The notes: generated by a model from the sequence alone, not told the origin. DNA of 37,140 nt from Faecousia sp. (GCA_029257715.1 JARIAT010000065.1:1-37140), one strand, 5' to 3'; positions 25,413 to 34,140 are shown, numbered from the stretch's first letter. Made by a program: numbers and translations.

Positions 25413-25442
25413 TAGATGCAGACGAAATCCGTCAGATGTGGA

Positions 25443-26444
25443 TTAGCCCTTCAGGGACTCTTCCACAGCAACAGCGACGGAAACAGTCATACCAACCATG
25501 GGGTTGTTGCCAGCGCCCAGGAAGCCCATCATCTCCACGTGTGCGGGGACGGAGGAGGAACCTGCGAACTGTGCATCGGAATGCATACGGCCCATGGTAT
25601 CAGTCATGCCGTAAGAAGCGGGGCCTGCAGCCATGTTGTCGGGATGCAGGGTACGGCCCGTGCCGCCGCCGGAAGCGACGGAGAAGTACTTCTTGCCCTG
25701 CTCAACGCACTCCTTCTTGTAGGTGCCGGCGACAGGATGCTGGAAGCGGGTGGGGTTGGTGGAGTTACCGGTGATGGAAACGTCAACACCCTCATGGTGC
25801 ATGATAGCAACGCCTTCGCGGACGTCGTCACAGCCGAAGCAGCGGACAGCAGCGCGCTCGCCGTCGGAGTACTTCCACTCCTTAACAACAGTCAGCTCAC
25901 TGGTGTAGTAGTCAAACTTGGTCTGCACGTAGGTGAAGCCGTTGATTCTGGAGATGATCTGAGCAGCGTCCTTGCCCAGACCGTTCAGAATGACACGCAG
26001 AGGCTCCTTACGAGCCTTGTTTGCGCTGCGGGCGATGCCGATGGCACCTTCAGCGGCGGCAAAGGACTCGTGGCCGGCCAGGAATGCAAAGCACTTGGTT
26101 TCGTCACGCAGCAGCATGGCACCCAGATTGCCGTGGCCCAGACCAACCTTGCGGTCCTCAGCAACGGAGCCGGGGATGCAGAATGCCTGCAGGCCGATGC
26201 CGATGGCCTCAGCAGCCTCAGCAGCAGTCTTGACACCCTGCTTCAGAGCGATTGCAGCGCCCATGCAGTAAGCCCATGCAACGTCTTCGAAGCAGATGGG
26301 CTGAATGCCCTTGACAATGGTGTAGGGGTCAAAACCCTGAGCCTGGCAGATCTCACGGCACTGCTCAACAGAGCTCAGGCCGTACTGAGCGAGGACACCA
26401 TTGATTTTGTCGATCTTTCTTTCGTAACCTTCAAACAAAGCCAT
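25443..26444 (-). CDS. GGGtGRT protein (family of unknown function)
   Basis: This 333-residue protein matches the clostridial family named for its GGGtGRT motif, seen here as SGGGTGRTLHPDNMAAGP around residues 253-270. Other distinctive stretches are ICFEDVAWAYCMGAAIALKQG (about 51-70, quoted in part), GLGHGNLGAMLLRDETKCFAF and GNSTNPTRFQHPVAGTYKKE. No signal peptide or clear membrane span was seen, although alanine-rich segments occur. The ATG follows GAGGAGG. It follows the NifU-like gene by 15 bases, a pairing I recall as conserved in Clostridia, which suggests a role with an Fe-S scaffold. No enzymatic function is established to my knowledge. Confidence 0.88.
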   Translation of the reverse strand: MALFEGYERKIDKINGVLAQYGLSSVEQCREICQAQGFDPYTIVKGIQPICFEDVAWAYCMGAAIALKQGVKTAAEAAEAIGIGLQAFCIPGSVAEDRKVGLGHGNLGAMLLRDETKCFAFLAGHESFAAAEGAIGIARSANKARKEPLRVILNGLGKDAAQIISRINGFTYVQTKFDYYTSELTVVKEWKYSDGERAAVRCFGCDDVREGVAIMHHEGVDVSITGNSTNPTRFQHPVAGTYKKECVEQGKKYFSVASGGGTGRTLHPDNMAAGPASYGMTDTMGRMHSDAQFAGSSSVPAHVEMMGFLGAGNNPMVGMTVSVAVAVEESLKG

Positions 26445-26459
26445 GTTTTCGTCCTCCTC

Positions 26460-27152
26460 TTAGTCCTTACGGGGGTCGATATACTTAACAGCGCCATCGA
26501 AGCGGCCATAGGTACCCTTGGCCTTCTCCAGAGCGGTGTTAGCGTCGTCGCCCTTCTTGATGAAGTCCATCATCTTACCCAGGTTGATGAACTCGTAACC
26601 GATAATCAGGTTCTCTTCGTCCAGAGCGCAGCGGGTAACATAGCCCTCTGCCATCTCCAGATAACGGGGACCCTTTGCCTTGGTGGCAAACATGGTGCCG
26701 ACCTGGCTGCGCAGGCCCTTGCCCAGATCCTCCAGGGAAGCGCCGACGGCGAGGCCGCCCTCAGAGAATGCGGACTGGCTGCGGCCGTAAACGATCTGCA
26801 GGAACAGCTCACGCATAGCGGTGTTGATAGCGTCACAGACGAGGTCAGTGTTCAGAGCTTCCAGAATGGTCTTACCGATCAGAATCTCGGAAGCCATTGC
26901 GGCGGAGTGGGTCATGCCGGAGCAGCCCAGAGTCTCAACCAGAGCCTCCTCGATGATACCTTCCTTAATGTTCAGGGTCAGCTTGCAGGCGCCCTGCTGG
27001 GGTGCGCACCAGCCAATACCGTGGGTGAAACCACTGATATCCTGAATCTGCTTTGCCTGAACCCACTTACCCTCTTCGGGAATGGGTGCAGGACCGTGGT
27101 AAGCGCCCTTACCGACGGTGCACATGTTTTGTACTTCTGCACTGTAAATCAT
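26460..27152 (-). CDS. NifU-like iron-sulfur cluster assembly scaffold protein
   Basis: This 230-residue protein resembles the IscU/NifU N-terminal scaffold in its first part: MIYSAEVQNMCTVG with Cys11 and GCSGMTHSAAMASEI with Cys77, the usual GC...A-S cluster-ligand loop. Extra cysteines are at 49 and 56. The C-terminal half is unlike classical IscU and is specific to this subfamily. ATG 27150-27152 is preferred because AAAGGAA lies 8 bases before it; the upstream in-frame start would add eight residues. It is the first gene of the pair with GGGtGRT. No cysteine desulfurase is adjacent, so it may serve a dedicated client rather than general Fe-S assembly; that is inference. Confidence 0.85.
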   Translation of the reverse strand: MIYSAEVQNMCTVGKGAYHGPAPIPEEGKWVQAKQIQDISGFTHGIGWCAPQQGACKLTLNIKEGIIEEALVETLGCSGMTHSAAMASEILIGKTILEALNTDLVCDAINTAMRELFLQIVYGRSQSAFSEGGLAVGASLEDLGKGLRSQVGTMFATKAKGPRYLEMAEGYVTRCALDEENLIIGYEFINLGKMMDFIKKGDDANTALEKAKGTYGRFDGAVKYIDPRKD

Positions 27153-27238
27153 GGCAAAAATTCCTTTCTTGCTCAAAATTGGGATTGCTCCCGTTTTTGC
27201 TCGATCAAATAAATGGAGCTGGACGTTCTCCTGCCTGT

Positions 27239-27268
27239 ATTATACATTAGCACGGCAATCATTGTCAA
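27239..27268 (-). promoter_or_regulatory. Promoter of the NifU-like/GGGtGRT operon
   Basis: On the minus strand TTGACA (27263-27268), an 18-base spacer and TATAAT (27239-27244) match the sigma-A consensus, about 85 bases before the ATG. Confidence 0.75.
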
Positions 27269-27320
27269 TAAAATCCATCTAAGAATATCGAATTAAACCA
27301 AAACCATCCTATAATTTGGA

Positions 27321-27971
27321 CTATGCCTGTACTTGTTTAACAAAATCGGCTTTATCGGAAGCTTTGAAAAATGCGGAGCCGGACACGAGAACCTGCGCAC
27401 CGGCATTTTTGCAGATGGGAGCGGTGGTAAGATCAACACCTCCGTCCACCTCGAGCAGGCATTTCGGGTTGACCTGGTCGAGCTGCCGGCGCAGCCACTG
27501 AAGCTTCGGCATCATGTCGGCCATGAATTTCTGACCGCCGAAACCGGGCTCGACGGTCATAACAAGAATCATGTCACACTCGCTGAGATATTCCTCGCAG
27601 GCTTGGGCGGGGGTTCCGGGCTTGATGGATAGACCGGCTTTCATGCCTAGATCCCGAATCATTTTCAGACTTTTGTGGATATTTTCGGGGGTGTCAGACT
27701 CCAGATGAACCGTGAGATAATCGGCACCGGCTTTCTGGAAAGCCTCAATGTAACGGATGGGACGGTCAATCATCAGGTGGACATCCAGCGTCAGATCCGT
27801 GACCCTGCGAAGGGCAGCCACGACGGGAATACCGATGGTAATATTCGGGACGAACATACCATCCATTACATCCACATGGGCCCAAGGAGCACCGGCAGAT
27901 TTGAGAACACCCATATCCCGCTCCAGATTCACAAAATCGGCGGACAGAATGGACGGAGAGATGATAGCCAT
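27321..27971 (-). CDS. rpe: Ribulose-phosphate 3-epimerase
   Basis: This 216-residue TIM-barrel enzyme interconverts ribulose 5-phosphate and xylulose 5-phosphate in the pentose phosphate pathway. SPSILSADFVNLERD opens the protein; HVDVMDGMFVPNITIG (about 33-48) and LDVHLMI carry metal and catalytic residues, VEPGFGGQKFM binds substrate, and EVDGGVD plus GSAFFKASD end the active site. ATG 27969-27971 follows AGGAGG. The gene stands between the NifU-like pair and the DUF1846 gene, all on the minus strand; the 77-base gap upstream contains only a weak hairpin. Confidence 0.97.
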   Translation of the reverse strand: MAIISPSILSADFVNLERDMGVLKSAGAPWAHVDVMDGMFVPNITIGIPVVAALRRVTDLTLDVHLMIDRPIRYIEAFQKAGADYLTVHLESDTPENIHKSLKMIRDLGMKAGLSIKPGTPAQACEEYLSECDMILVMTVEPGFGGQKFMADMMPKLQWLRRQLDQVNPKCLLEVDGGVDLTTAPICKNAGAQVLVSGSAFFKASDKADFVKQVQA

Positions 27972-28048
27972 TATAAATTCCTCCTTTTGATAGAACCTCA
28001 AGCGCCAGGCATGACTGCCCGGCGCTGATGGAATGGAATAAGCTTCCC

Positions 28049-29533
28049 TTATTTATGGTAGAGTCTTGAGTTTTCGTATCGTGCTTCAAAACTGACTCGG
28101 ATTCCCAGACGCTTGAGCAGCTGCTCGTCTTCGTCACTGAGAATCACGGAGAAGTGGGCCTCACAGCCGCTGAGATTCTTGAGCTGTTCTTTGGCTCTCT
28201 GGGCAGCGGGATTTTCAAGCGCAGAGATTGTGAGGGCAAGAAGCACCTCATCTGTATGAAGCCTGGGATTGCGGTGTCCCATATACTGGGTTTTGAGCTC
28301 ACAGATCGGCTCCAGGACAGATGCGGCGATAAGAAGTTCCCGATCCTCGATTCCGGCCAGCGCCTTTAGGGCATTGAGCAGCAGAGCGGAAGCGGCACCC
28401 AAAGTAGAGGAAGTTCGTCCGGTAACGATTCGGCCATCGTTAAGCAGCATAGCACCTGCCGGTGCGCCGGTTTCCTGAGCTTTGTGAAGGGCGGCTGCGA
28501 CGGCAGGAAAGATGTCGGAAGTTACCTGCGCCTGATTCATCAGCAGTTCAAGCTTGCGGATGGTGACCTCGTTATCCTTCCCCTGAAGATGGTCAACACA
28601 CGCGGCATAATAGCGGCGCAGAATTTCTTTTCGGGAGGCTTCTCCGCAGACATCATCATCAATGATGCAGTATCCGGCCATATTGACGCCCATATCGGTG
28701 GGGGACTGATAAGGGGAGTGCCCCTGAATTTTCTCAAAGGTCGCATTGAGAACCGGGAAAATTTCCACATCCCGATTGTAGTTGACGGCTTTTTCCCCAT
28801 AGGCTTCCAGATGGAACGGGTCAATCATATTGACGTCGTTGAGGTCAGCCGTGGCAGATTCATACGCCAGATTAACAGGATGCTTCAGCGGGAGGTTCCA
28901 GATGGGGAACGTCTCGAATTTGGCATATCCCGCGGTGATGCCCCGTTTGTGATCGTGGTAAAGCTGGCTGAGGCAGGTGGCCATTTTGCCGCTGCCGGGG
29001 CCGGGGGCGGTCACAACCACCAGAGGACGGGTGGTTTCGATATAGTCATTGACACCGAACCCCTCGTCCGAAACGATATGGGCGACATCACTGGGGTAAC
29101 CGACGATGTCATAGTGGTGGTAGCAGCGGATTCCCTGGGCCTGAAGCCGCTTGAAAAAGGCATCGGCGGAGGGCTGTCCGGCATATCGGGTCAGCACAAC
29201 ACTGCCCACATAGAGGTCCATTTCGCGGAAAATATCGATCAGACGAAGCACATCCTCATCATAGGTGATGCCGAGATCGCCGCGGATTTTATTTTTTTCA
29301 ATATCCGATGCGTTGATTACAATAACCATCTCCACATCGCTTTTCAGCTGCTGGAGCATACGCATCTTGCTGTCAGGCTCAAAACCGGGGAGAACCCGGG
29401 AAGCATGGTAGTCGTCGAACAGCTTACCGCCGAATTCCAGATACAGCTTGCCGCCGAACTGAGCGATTCGTTTACGGATCTGTTCCGACTGGGTTTGCAG
29501 GTATTTCTGATTGTCAAAACCGATCTTACTCAT
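28049..29533 (-). CDS. DUF1846 domain-containing protein
   Basis: This soluble protein of about 494 residues matches the DUF1846 family over its whole length. It starts KIGFDNQKYLQTQSEQIRKRI and contains a glycine-rich, P-loop-like APGPGSGKMATCLSQ near residues 178-192, suggesting nucleotide binding, and a conserved GHSPYQSPTDMGVNMAG stretch near 270-286. The family is widespread in Firmicutes with unknown function. The ATG at 29531-29533 is preferred to the GTG two codons upstream because GGAAAG is 9 bases before the ATG. It is divergent from the M23 peptidase gene and upstream of rpe. Confidence 0.88.
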   Translation of the reverse strand: MSKIGFDNQKYLQTQSEQIRKRIAQFGGKLYLEFGGKLFDDYHASRVLPGFEPDSKMRMLQQLKSDVEMVIVINASDIEKNKIRGDLGITYDEDVLRLIDIFREMDLYVGSVVLTRYAGQPSADAFFKRLQAQGIRCYHHYDIVGYPSDVAHIVSDEGFGVNDYIETTRPLVVVTAPGPGSGKMATCLSQLYHDHKRGITAGYAKFETFPIWNLPLKHPVNLAYESATADLNDVNMIDPFHLEAYGEKAVNYNRDVEIFPVLNATFEKIQGHSPYQSPTDMGVNMAGYCIIDDDVCGEASRKEILRRYYAACVDHLQGKDNEVTIRKLELLMNQAQVTSDIFPAVAAALHKAQETGAPAGAMLLNDGRIVTGRTSSTLGAASALLLNALKALAGIEDRELLIAASVLEPICELKTQYMGHRNPRLHTDEVLLALTISALENPAAQRAKEQLKNLSGCEAHFSVILSDEDEQLLKRLGIRVSFEARYENSRLYHK

Positions 29534-29803
29534 ATCCACACTCTTTCCATCTCAAAATACAGCAATCAGTATAACATATTTAAATCCGATTTGAAAGGAG
29601 AAAATCCCGCCGCCTGTGTACAAAAAAAGGGCATATTTTCGGGAAAGACTGTCAACCTCAATCATTGACAATCAGTCAGGGACTGTGTATCATGTTTCTG
29701 TACTGCCCCCATTATGCCGGGGCAGATTTTTTATTTTCCAAATCCGGAAAAATATGTTTGTTTCTCCGAAAACTGGCAATACTGGTCTTCGGAGGTGCTT
29801 AAT

Positions 29804-30451
29804 ATGAGCAATCAAAACAACAGCCGCTTTTTTGGCGGCAAGGGCTATTACATAGCCCTGATCCTATGCGTGTGCGCAATCGGGATTTCGGGCTATGTAT
29901 ACTCCACCAGAAACAACGCATCCAAACCTGCTTCGGATGCACCCGTCCTTGCATCGGAGGAAGTGCCTGTTTCGGTCAAACAGCCCACAGAGGCAAAGCC
30001 GGAAACAGTTCCGACGCAGACCGTTGAGCCGGTGACCGAAAAGCTCGCAACCTGCCGACCTGTGGAGGGAGAGGTTCTCTCACAATACGCAGCGGAGTGC
30101 CTGAGCTATAACGAGACAACCCGGGATTGGCGGACGCATACGGGAATTGACATCGGTGCTGCTCCCGGGACAGCTGTAGCGGCAGCGGCAGACGGGGAAG
30201 TCTACACGGTCTATGACGATGAGAAGATGGGTACGACTGTGGTGATTCGCCACGAGGGCGGATATACGACAAAGTATTCAAGTCTTGCCGCTGAGACAAA
30301 TGTTGTCCCCGGAGAAACCGTCAAAATGGGACAGACCATCGGCTGTGTCGGCACAACGGCGCTGATGGAGGCATCGCTTGGCGATCATGTCCATTTCAGC
30401 GTCACAAAAAATGACGCGGTGATGGATCCGGAGGAATTTTTTGCCGAATAA
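29804..30451 (+). CDS. Membrane-anchored M23 family metallopeptidase (LytM domain)
   Basis: This 215-residue protein has one N-terminal membrane span (about 15-34), a Ser/Thr/Pro/Glu-rich linker to about 80, and an M23 domain. The zinc motifs are present: HTGID (His112, Asp116) and HVH (His195, His197), so it is likely an active peptidoglycan endopeptidase acting outside the membrane. The layout and the DWRTHTGIDIGAAPGT region resemble clostridial SpoIIQ-like sporulation proteins, but no SpoIIIAH gene is nearby, so this remains a guess. ATG 29804 is chosen because GGAGG lies just upstream; the open frame extends further without a ribosome site. A terminator follows at 30504-30533. Confidence 0.88.
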   Translation: MSNQNNSRFFGGKGYYIALILCVCAIGISGYVYSTRNNASKPASDAPVLASEEVPVSVKQPTEAKPETVPTQTVEPVTEKLATCRPVEGEVLSQYAAECLSYNETTRDWRTHTGIDIGAAPGTAVAAAADGEVYTVYDDEKMGTTVVIRHEGGYTTKYSSLAAETNVVPGETVKMGQTIGCVGTTALMEASLGDHVHFSVTKNDAVMDPEEFFAE

Positions 30452-30503
30452 GTTCCTTTCGTGATTCGTTTCCTTGCTCCTTTCCTTCTTTTCCTCTTTC
30501 TTT

Positions 30504-30533
30504 CGCCGCCGGAAATTCCGGCGGCTCTTTTTG
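30504..30533 (+). terminator. Terminator of the M23 peptidase gene
   Basis: GCCGCCGGAA and TTCCGGCGGC form a GC-rich hairpin at 30505-30525, followed by TCTTTTT. Confidence 0.88.
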
Positions 30534-30626
30534 CGGAATTCAAATGGGAAACGCAGTATTTCAGCCGGTTTCCGGTAATGTACTTATGACGATTGAGGGA
30601 GGGTTTGGTCAATTGGCTCCAGATGA

Positions 30627-30655
30627 TTGACATTTCTGACGAATTGTGAAATAAT
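30627..30655 (+). promoter_or_regulatory. Probable promoter of aspS
   Basis: A perfect -35 TTGACA (30627-30632) is spaced by 17 bases from AATAAT (30650-30655), about 40 bases before the aspS ATG. No T-box motif was seen. Confidence 0.6.
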
Positions 30656-30693
30656 AAACCAGATTAAAATTAAAGTATAAGGGGATATACTAC

Positions 30694-32466
30694 ATGTTCC
30701 AGTCCAGAACTCATAACTGCGGCGAGCTGCGGCTCTGTAATGCAGGTGAAACTGTTACTCTGGCCGGTTGGCTGGAGAATGTCCGCGAGGTTGGCGCAAA
30801 CTTCGCATTTCTGGTGCTTCGTGACTATTACGGCACCACTCAGGTCGTTGTTGACACCGAAGAAATGATGCAGATTGTCAAGGGCATCACCAAGGAGTCC
30901 ACCATCTCCGTTACCGGCGTTGTCCGGGAGCGGGAGAGCAAGAATACCAAGATTCCCACCGGTGAAATCGAGGTTCTGCCCTCCGAGATTAAGGTGCTGG
31001 GTAAGTGCCGCCACAGCCAGCTGCCCTTTGAAATCAATAAATCCAAGGATGCAGACGAAAATACCCGTCTGAAGTATCGCTATCTGGATCTGAGAAACCC
31101 GGCGGTCAAGAGCAACATTATTCTGCGCTGCCAGGTTGTTGCAGAGCTGCGCCGTCTCATGACGGAGAAGGGATTCCTGGAGATTACAACGCCGATTCTG
31201 ACGGCCTCCTCCCCCGAGGGTGCTCGGGACTATCTGGTTCCTGCCAGAAATCACCCCGGCAAGTTCTATGCTCTTCCGCAGGCACCGCAGCAGTTCAAGC
31301 AGCTGCTCATGACCTCCGGATTCGACCGTTACTTCCAGATTGCGCCCTGTTTCCGTGATGAGGACGCCCGTGCAGACCGCACACCCGGCGAATTTTATCA
31401 GATGGATATGGAGATGGCTTTTGCCTCTCAGGAGGACGTTCTCTCTACACTGGAAGATGTTCTGGTCCCTGTGTTTGAGAAGTTCGGCAAGTATCAGCGG
31501 ATCTCCGCTGCGCCGTTCCGCCATATTCCTTATAAGGAAGCAATGGAGCGCTATGGTTCTGATAAGCCTGACCTCAGAATCGATCTGGAAATTCAGGATA
31601 TTTCCGAGGAGGTTCAGGGCTGCGGCTTCGGCCCCTTCGAAGGTGCTACGGTCAAGGCAGTCTCTGTGGACAATTTCACGCAGGCAAGAAAATGGATCGA
31701 TAAGCTGCTGGTTGATGTGGAAGTGCAGACCGGAAACAAAGCCTGCTGGTTTAAGGTTGACGACAGCGGCGAGCTGACCGGCGGTATCTCCAAGTTCCTT
31801 GGGGATTGCAAGGATGCACTGGTGGAGAAGCTGGCGCTGAAACCCGGCAGTTTTGTCTGCATGGCAGCAGGAAAAAAGAGCGCCGCACAGAAGACCGCAG
31901 GCGTGATTCGCACCATGCTGGGCAAGCGTGTGCCCGGTCATTTCGATGAAGAGCAGTATGCACTGTGCTGGATTGTTGATTTCCCCATGTACGAGATCGG
32001 CGAGGAGTCCGGTGCGCTGGAGTTCTGCCATAATCCGTTCTCTATGCCTCAGGGCGGTATGCAGGCACTGATAGATGCCGAGGGAGATCAGGAGAAGCTG
32101 CTGGCAATCAATGCTGACCAGTATGATCTGGTTATTAACGGCTATGAGTCTGCATCCGGAGCCGTTCGGAATCACGATCCTGAGATCATGGTCAAGGCGT
32201 TTGAAATGGTCGGCCTTGGTGAAGAGGATGTGAAGGCGAAGTTCCCCGCAATGTATAATGCGTTCACTTATGGTGCGCCCCCCCATGCAGGTGCGGCCCC
32301 CGGAGTTGACCGCCTGATTATGCTGCTGACCGGGGAAGAGTCCATTCGTGAGGTAATTACCTTCCCCATGAACAAAAATGCTCAGGATCTGATGATGGAT
32401 GCGCCCACCACTGTTTCTCAGAAGCAGCTGGACGATGTCCATATCGCCATCAATATTCAGGAATAA
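30694..32466 (+). CDS. aspS: Aspartyl-tRNA synthetase
   Basis: This 590-residue class II synthetase has an N-terminal OB-fold anticodon-binding domain (about 1-105), motif 2 in FRDEDARADRTPGEFYQMD near residue 217, a GAD insertion domain at about 280-420 and motif 3 GVDRLIML near 535. It charges tRNA-Asp. The motif 2 region reads DARADRTPGEFYQMDMEM, whereas the usual Firmicutes form as I recall is closer to DLRADRQPEFTQIDIEM; the form seen here recalls alphaproteobacterial enzymes. Whether it also charges tRNA-Asn cannot be told. The ATG follows AAGGGG. It is a single-gene unit, not paired with hisS as in many Firmicutes, and ends with a terminator. Confidence 0.96.
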   Translation: MFQSRTHNCGELRLCNAGETVTLAGWLENVREVGANFAFLVLRDYYGTTQVVVDTEEMMQIVKGITKESTISVTGVVRERESKNTKIPTGEIEVLPSEIKVLGKCRHSQLPFEINKSKDADENTRLKYRYLDLRNPAVKSNIILRCQVVAELRRLMTEKGFLEITTPILTASSPEGARDYLVPARNHPGKFYALPQAPQQFKQLLMTSGFDRYFQIAPCFRDEDARADRTPGEFYQMDMEMAFASQEDVLSTLEDVLVPVFEKFGKYQRISAAPFRHIPYKEAMERYGSDKPDLRIDLEIQDISEEVQGCGFGPFEGATVKAVSVDNFTQARKWIDKLLVDVEVQTGNKACWFKVDDSGELTGGISKFLGDCKDALVEKLALKPGSFVCMAAGKKSAAQKTAGVIRTMLGKRVPGHFDEEQYALCWIVDFPMYEIGEESGALEFCHNPFSMPQGGMQALIDAEGDQEKLLAINADQYDLVINGYESASGAVRNHDPEIMVKAFEMVGLGEEDVKAKFPAMYNAFTYGAPPHAGAAPGVDRLIMLLTGEESIREVITFPMNKNAQDLMMDAPTTVSQKQLDDVHIAINIQE

Positions 32467-32479
32467 CAGAGATTCTGTT

Positions 32480-32515
32480 TGCCCCTCCCAGAATGTGGGA
32501 GGGGCAATTTTTTAT
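32480..32515 (+). terminator. Terminator of aspS
   Basis: TGCCCCTCCCA and TGGGAGGGGCA form a stem with a GAATG-type loop starting at 32480, followed by ATTTTTT. Confidence 0.9.
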
Positions 32516-32546
32516 GCAATGATGTGAATAAGGTTCCACAGAGAAA

Positions 32547-32586
32547 TGTAAAACAAGTGTAATACAATCCTGTAAAAGCAGTGTAA
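32547..32586. repeat. Two direct repeats upstream of the second NSS gene
   Basis: TGTAAAACAAGTGTAA (32547-32562) and TGTAAAAGCAGTGTAA (32571-32586) match at 14 of 16 positions with a 24-base period. Further GGTAAAAAC copies occur near 32592 and 32643. They precede the promoter at 32656-32684 and may be activator or repressor sites. Confidence 0.55.
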
Positions 32587-32655
32587 GAAACGGTAAAAAC
32601 ATGGACGAAGAATGAAATTAACGGTGAATAGACAGATTAAAATGGTAAAAACAAA

Positions 32656-32684
32656 TTGACATATGAAAATGGAATCGATATAAT
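32656..32684 (+). promoter_or_regulatory. Consensus sigma-A promoter of the second NSS symporter
   Basis: TTGACA (32656-32661), a 17-base spacer and TATAAT (32679-32684) match the consensus exactly, 33 bases before the ATG. Confidence 0.85.
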
Positions 32685-32717
32685 GAAGTCTAAGTTTTTT
32701 TGAATGGAGAGAGCATT

Positions 32718-34085
32718 ATGGAGAGAGAACATTTGGGAAGCCGAATCGGCTTTATCCTTCTCAGTGCCGGATGTGCGATCGGAATTGGAAATGTATGGAA
32801 GTTTCCGTATGTCACCGGTCAGTACGGCGGTGCTGTTTTTGTGTTGATTTATTTGCTGTTTCTGGTTCTGCTGGGCGTTCCGGTTATGACGATGGAATTT
32901 GCCATTGGCCGTGCTGCGCAGAAAAGTCCGGCCAGGATGTATCAGCAGTTGGAACCGAAAGGGAGCAAATGGCATCTTCACGGGTATGCAGCTCTTGCGG
33001 GCAGCTATCTGTTGATGATGTTCTATACGACTGTTGCAGGATGGATGCTCCAGTATTTTGTGAGTACAGCCCGGGGGGCATTTGCAGGCATGAATCCGGA
33101 ACAGGTAGGCAGTGCCTTCGGAGATATGCTTTCGAAACCCGTTTCGATGACACTTTATATGGCGGCGGTGGTAATTGCGGGCTTTGGCATCAATTCCATC
33201 GGAGTACAGAAGGGATTGGAACGCGTTACAAAGTGGATGATGGGTGCGCTGATTGTTCTGATGGGTGTGCTGGCAGTTCACAGCCTGTTTCTGGAGGGCG
33301 GAAGGGACGGGCTTCGCTTCTTCCTGATGCCGGACTGGAATCGCGCAAAGCAGGCAGGAATTCTGAATGTGATTGTGGCGGCAATGAATCAGGCGTTTTT
33401 CACCCTCAGTCTCGGCATTGGCGCCATGGCGATTTTTGGAAGCTATCTGGGGAAGGATCAGGCACTTATGGGAGAGTCTGTCCATGTTGCCATTCTGGAT
33501 ACTGCGGTGGCAATCTGTTCCGGCTTGATTATTTTCCCGGCCTGCTCGGCTTATGGAGTTGCCGCAGATTCCGGCCCACAGCTGATTTTTATTACGCTTC
33601 CGAATATTTTCAATCATCTGCCTTTGGGCAGACTGTGGGGAAGCCTGTTTTTCATGTTCATGTCTTTTGCGGCACTGTCCACGGTTCTGGCGGTATTTGA
33701 AAACATTATTGCCTGTGTCTGTGACATTACCGGCTGGAGCCGTAGAAAATCCAGCTTCCTCAACTGCATTGCGGTTCTGCTTCTCAGTATGCCCTGTATT
33801 TTGGGATACAATGTCTGGTCGTCTTTCCATCCGCTGAAGCCCTCCGCACAGATTCTTGATCTGGAGGATTTTCTGGTAAGCAATATTCTGCTGCCGCTGG
33901 GCTCTTTGGTATTTGTGCTGTTTTGTACGCACAAAAAAGGCTGGGGGTGGGATGCATTCCTTGCGGAAGCCAACACAGGCTCCGGTCTGAAGGTTCGCAA
34001 TTGGATGCGCTGGTACATGACATGGGTGCTTCCTGTGATTGTGGTGGCAATTTTTGTATTCAGCATGATTCTCTATTTTAAATAA
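32718..34085 (+). CDS. Sodium:neurotransmitter symporter (NSS) family transporter, second paralogue
   Basis: This 455-residue LeuT-fold transporter has the signature GIGNVWKFPY at residues 22-31 and about 11-12 spans. It differs clearly from the first NSS protein: the loop after span 1 reads VTGQYGGAVF instead of LAYRGGGGIF, and the termini differ, so the substrates probably differ. It should import an amino acid or amine with Na+. ATG 32718 is used because GGAGAG at 32706-32711 serves it; the upstream in-frame TTG is unsupported. It is a single-gene unit with a consensus promoter, tandem upstream repeats and a shared terminator with uxaC. No metabolic partner gene is adjacent. Confidence 0.92.
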   Translation: MEREHLGSRIGFILLSAGCAIGIGNVWKFPYVTGQYGGAVFVLIYLLFLVLLGVPVMTMEFAIGRAAQKSPARMYQQLEPKGSKWHLHGYAALAGSYLLMMFYTTVAGWMLQYFVSTARGAFAGMNPEQVGSAFGDMLSKPVSMTLYMAAVVIAGFGINSIGVQKGLERVTKWMMGALIVLMGVLAVHSLFLEGGRDGLRFFLMPDWNRAKQAGILNVIVAAMNQAFFTLSLGIGAMAIFGSYLGKDQALMGESVHVAILDTAVAICSGLIIFPACSAYGVAADSGPQLIFITLPNIFNHLPLGRLWGSLFFMFMSFAALSTVLAVFENIIACVCDITGWSRRKSSFLNCIAVLLLSMPCILGYNVWSSFHPLKPSAQILDLEDFLVSNILLPLGSLVFVLFCTHKKGWGWDAFLAEANTGSGLKVRNWMRWYMTWVLPVIVVAIFVFSMILYFK

Positions 34086-34103
34086 ATAGAAATAAAGAAT
34101 GGA

Positions 34104-34140
34104 AAAACCGAGAAGAACTTTCACTGTTCTTCTCGGTTTT
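34104..34140. terminator. Bidirectional terminator between the NSS gene and uxaC
   Basis: AAAACCGAGAAGAAC (34104-34118) and GTTCTTCTCGGTTTT (34126-34140) are exact inverted copies. A- and T-rich ends allow termination of both converging genes. Confidence 0.9.

Noticed and set aside
25416..27212. 598-residue plus-strand frame opposite the GGGtGRT/NifU-like pair
   Set aside because: The composition is that of an antisense frame in strongly codon-biased genes; it spans two real genes and their junction.
30670..32442. 590-residue minus-strand frame opposite aspS
   Set aside because: It mirrors aspS almost end to end and shows no protein family features.
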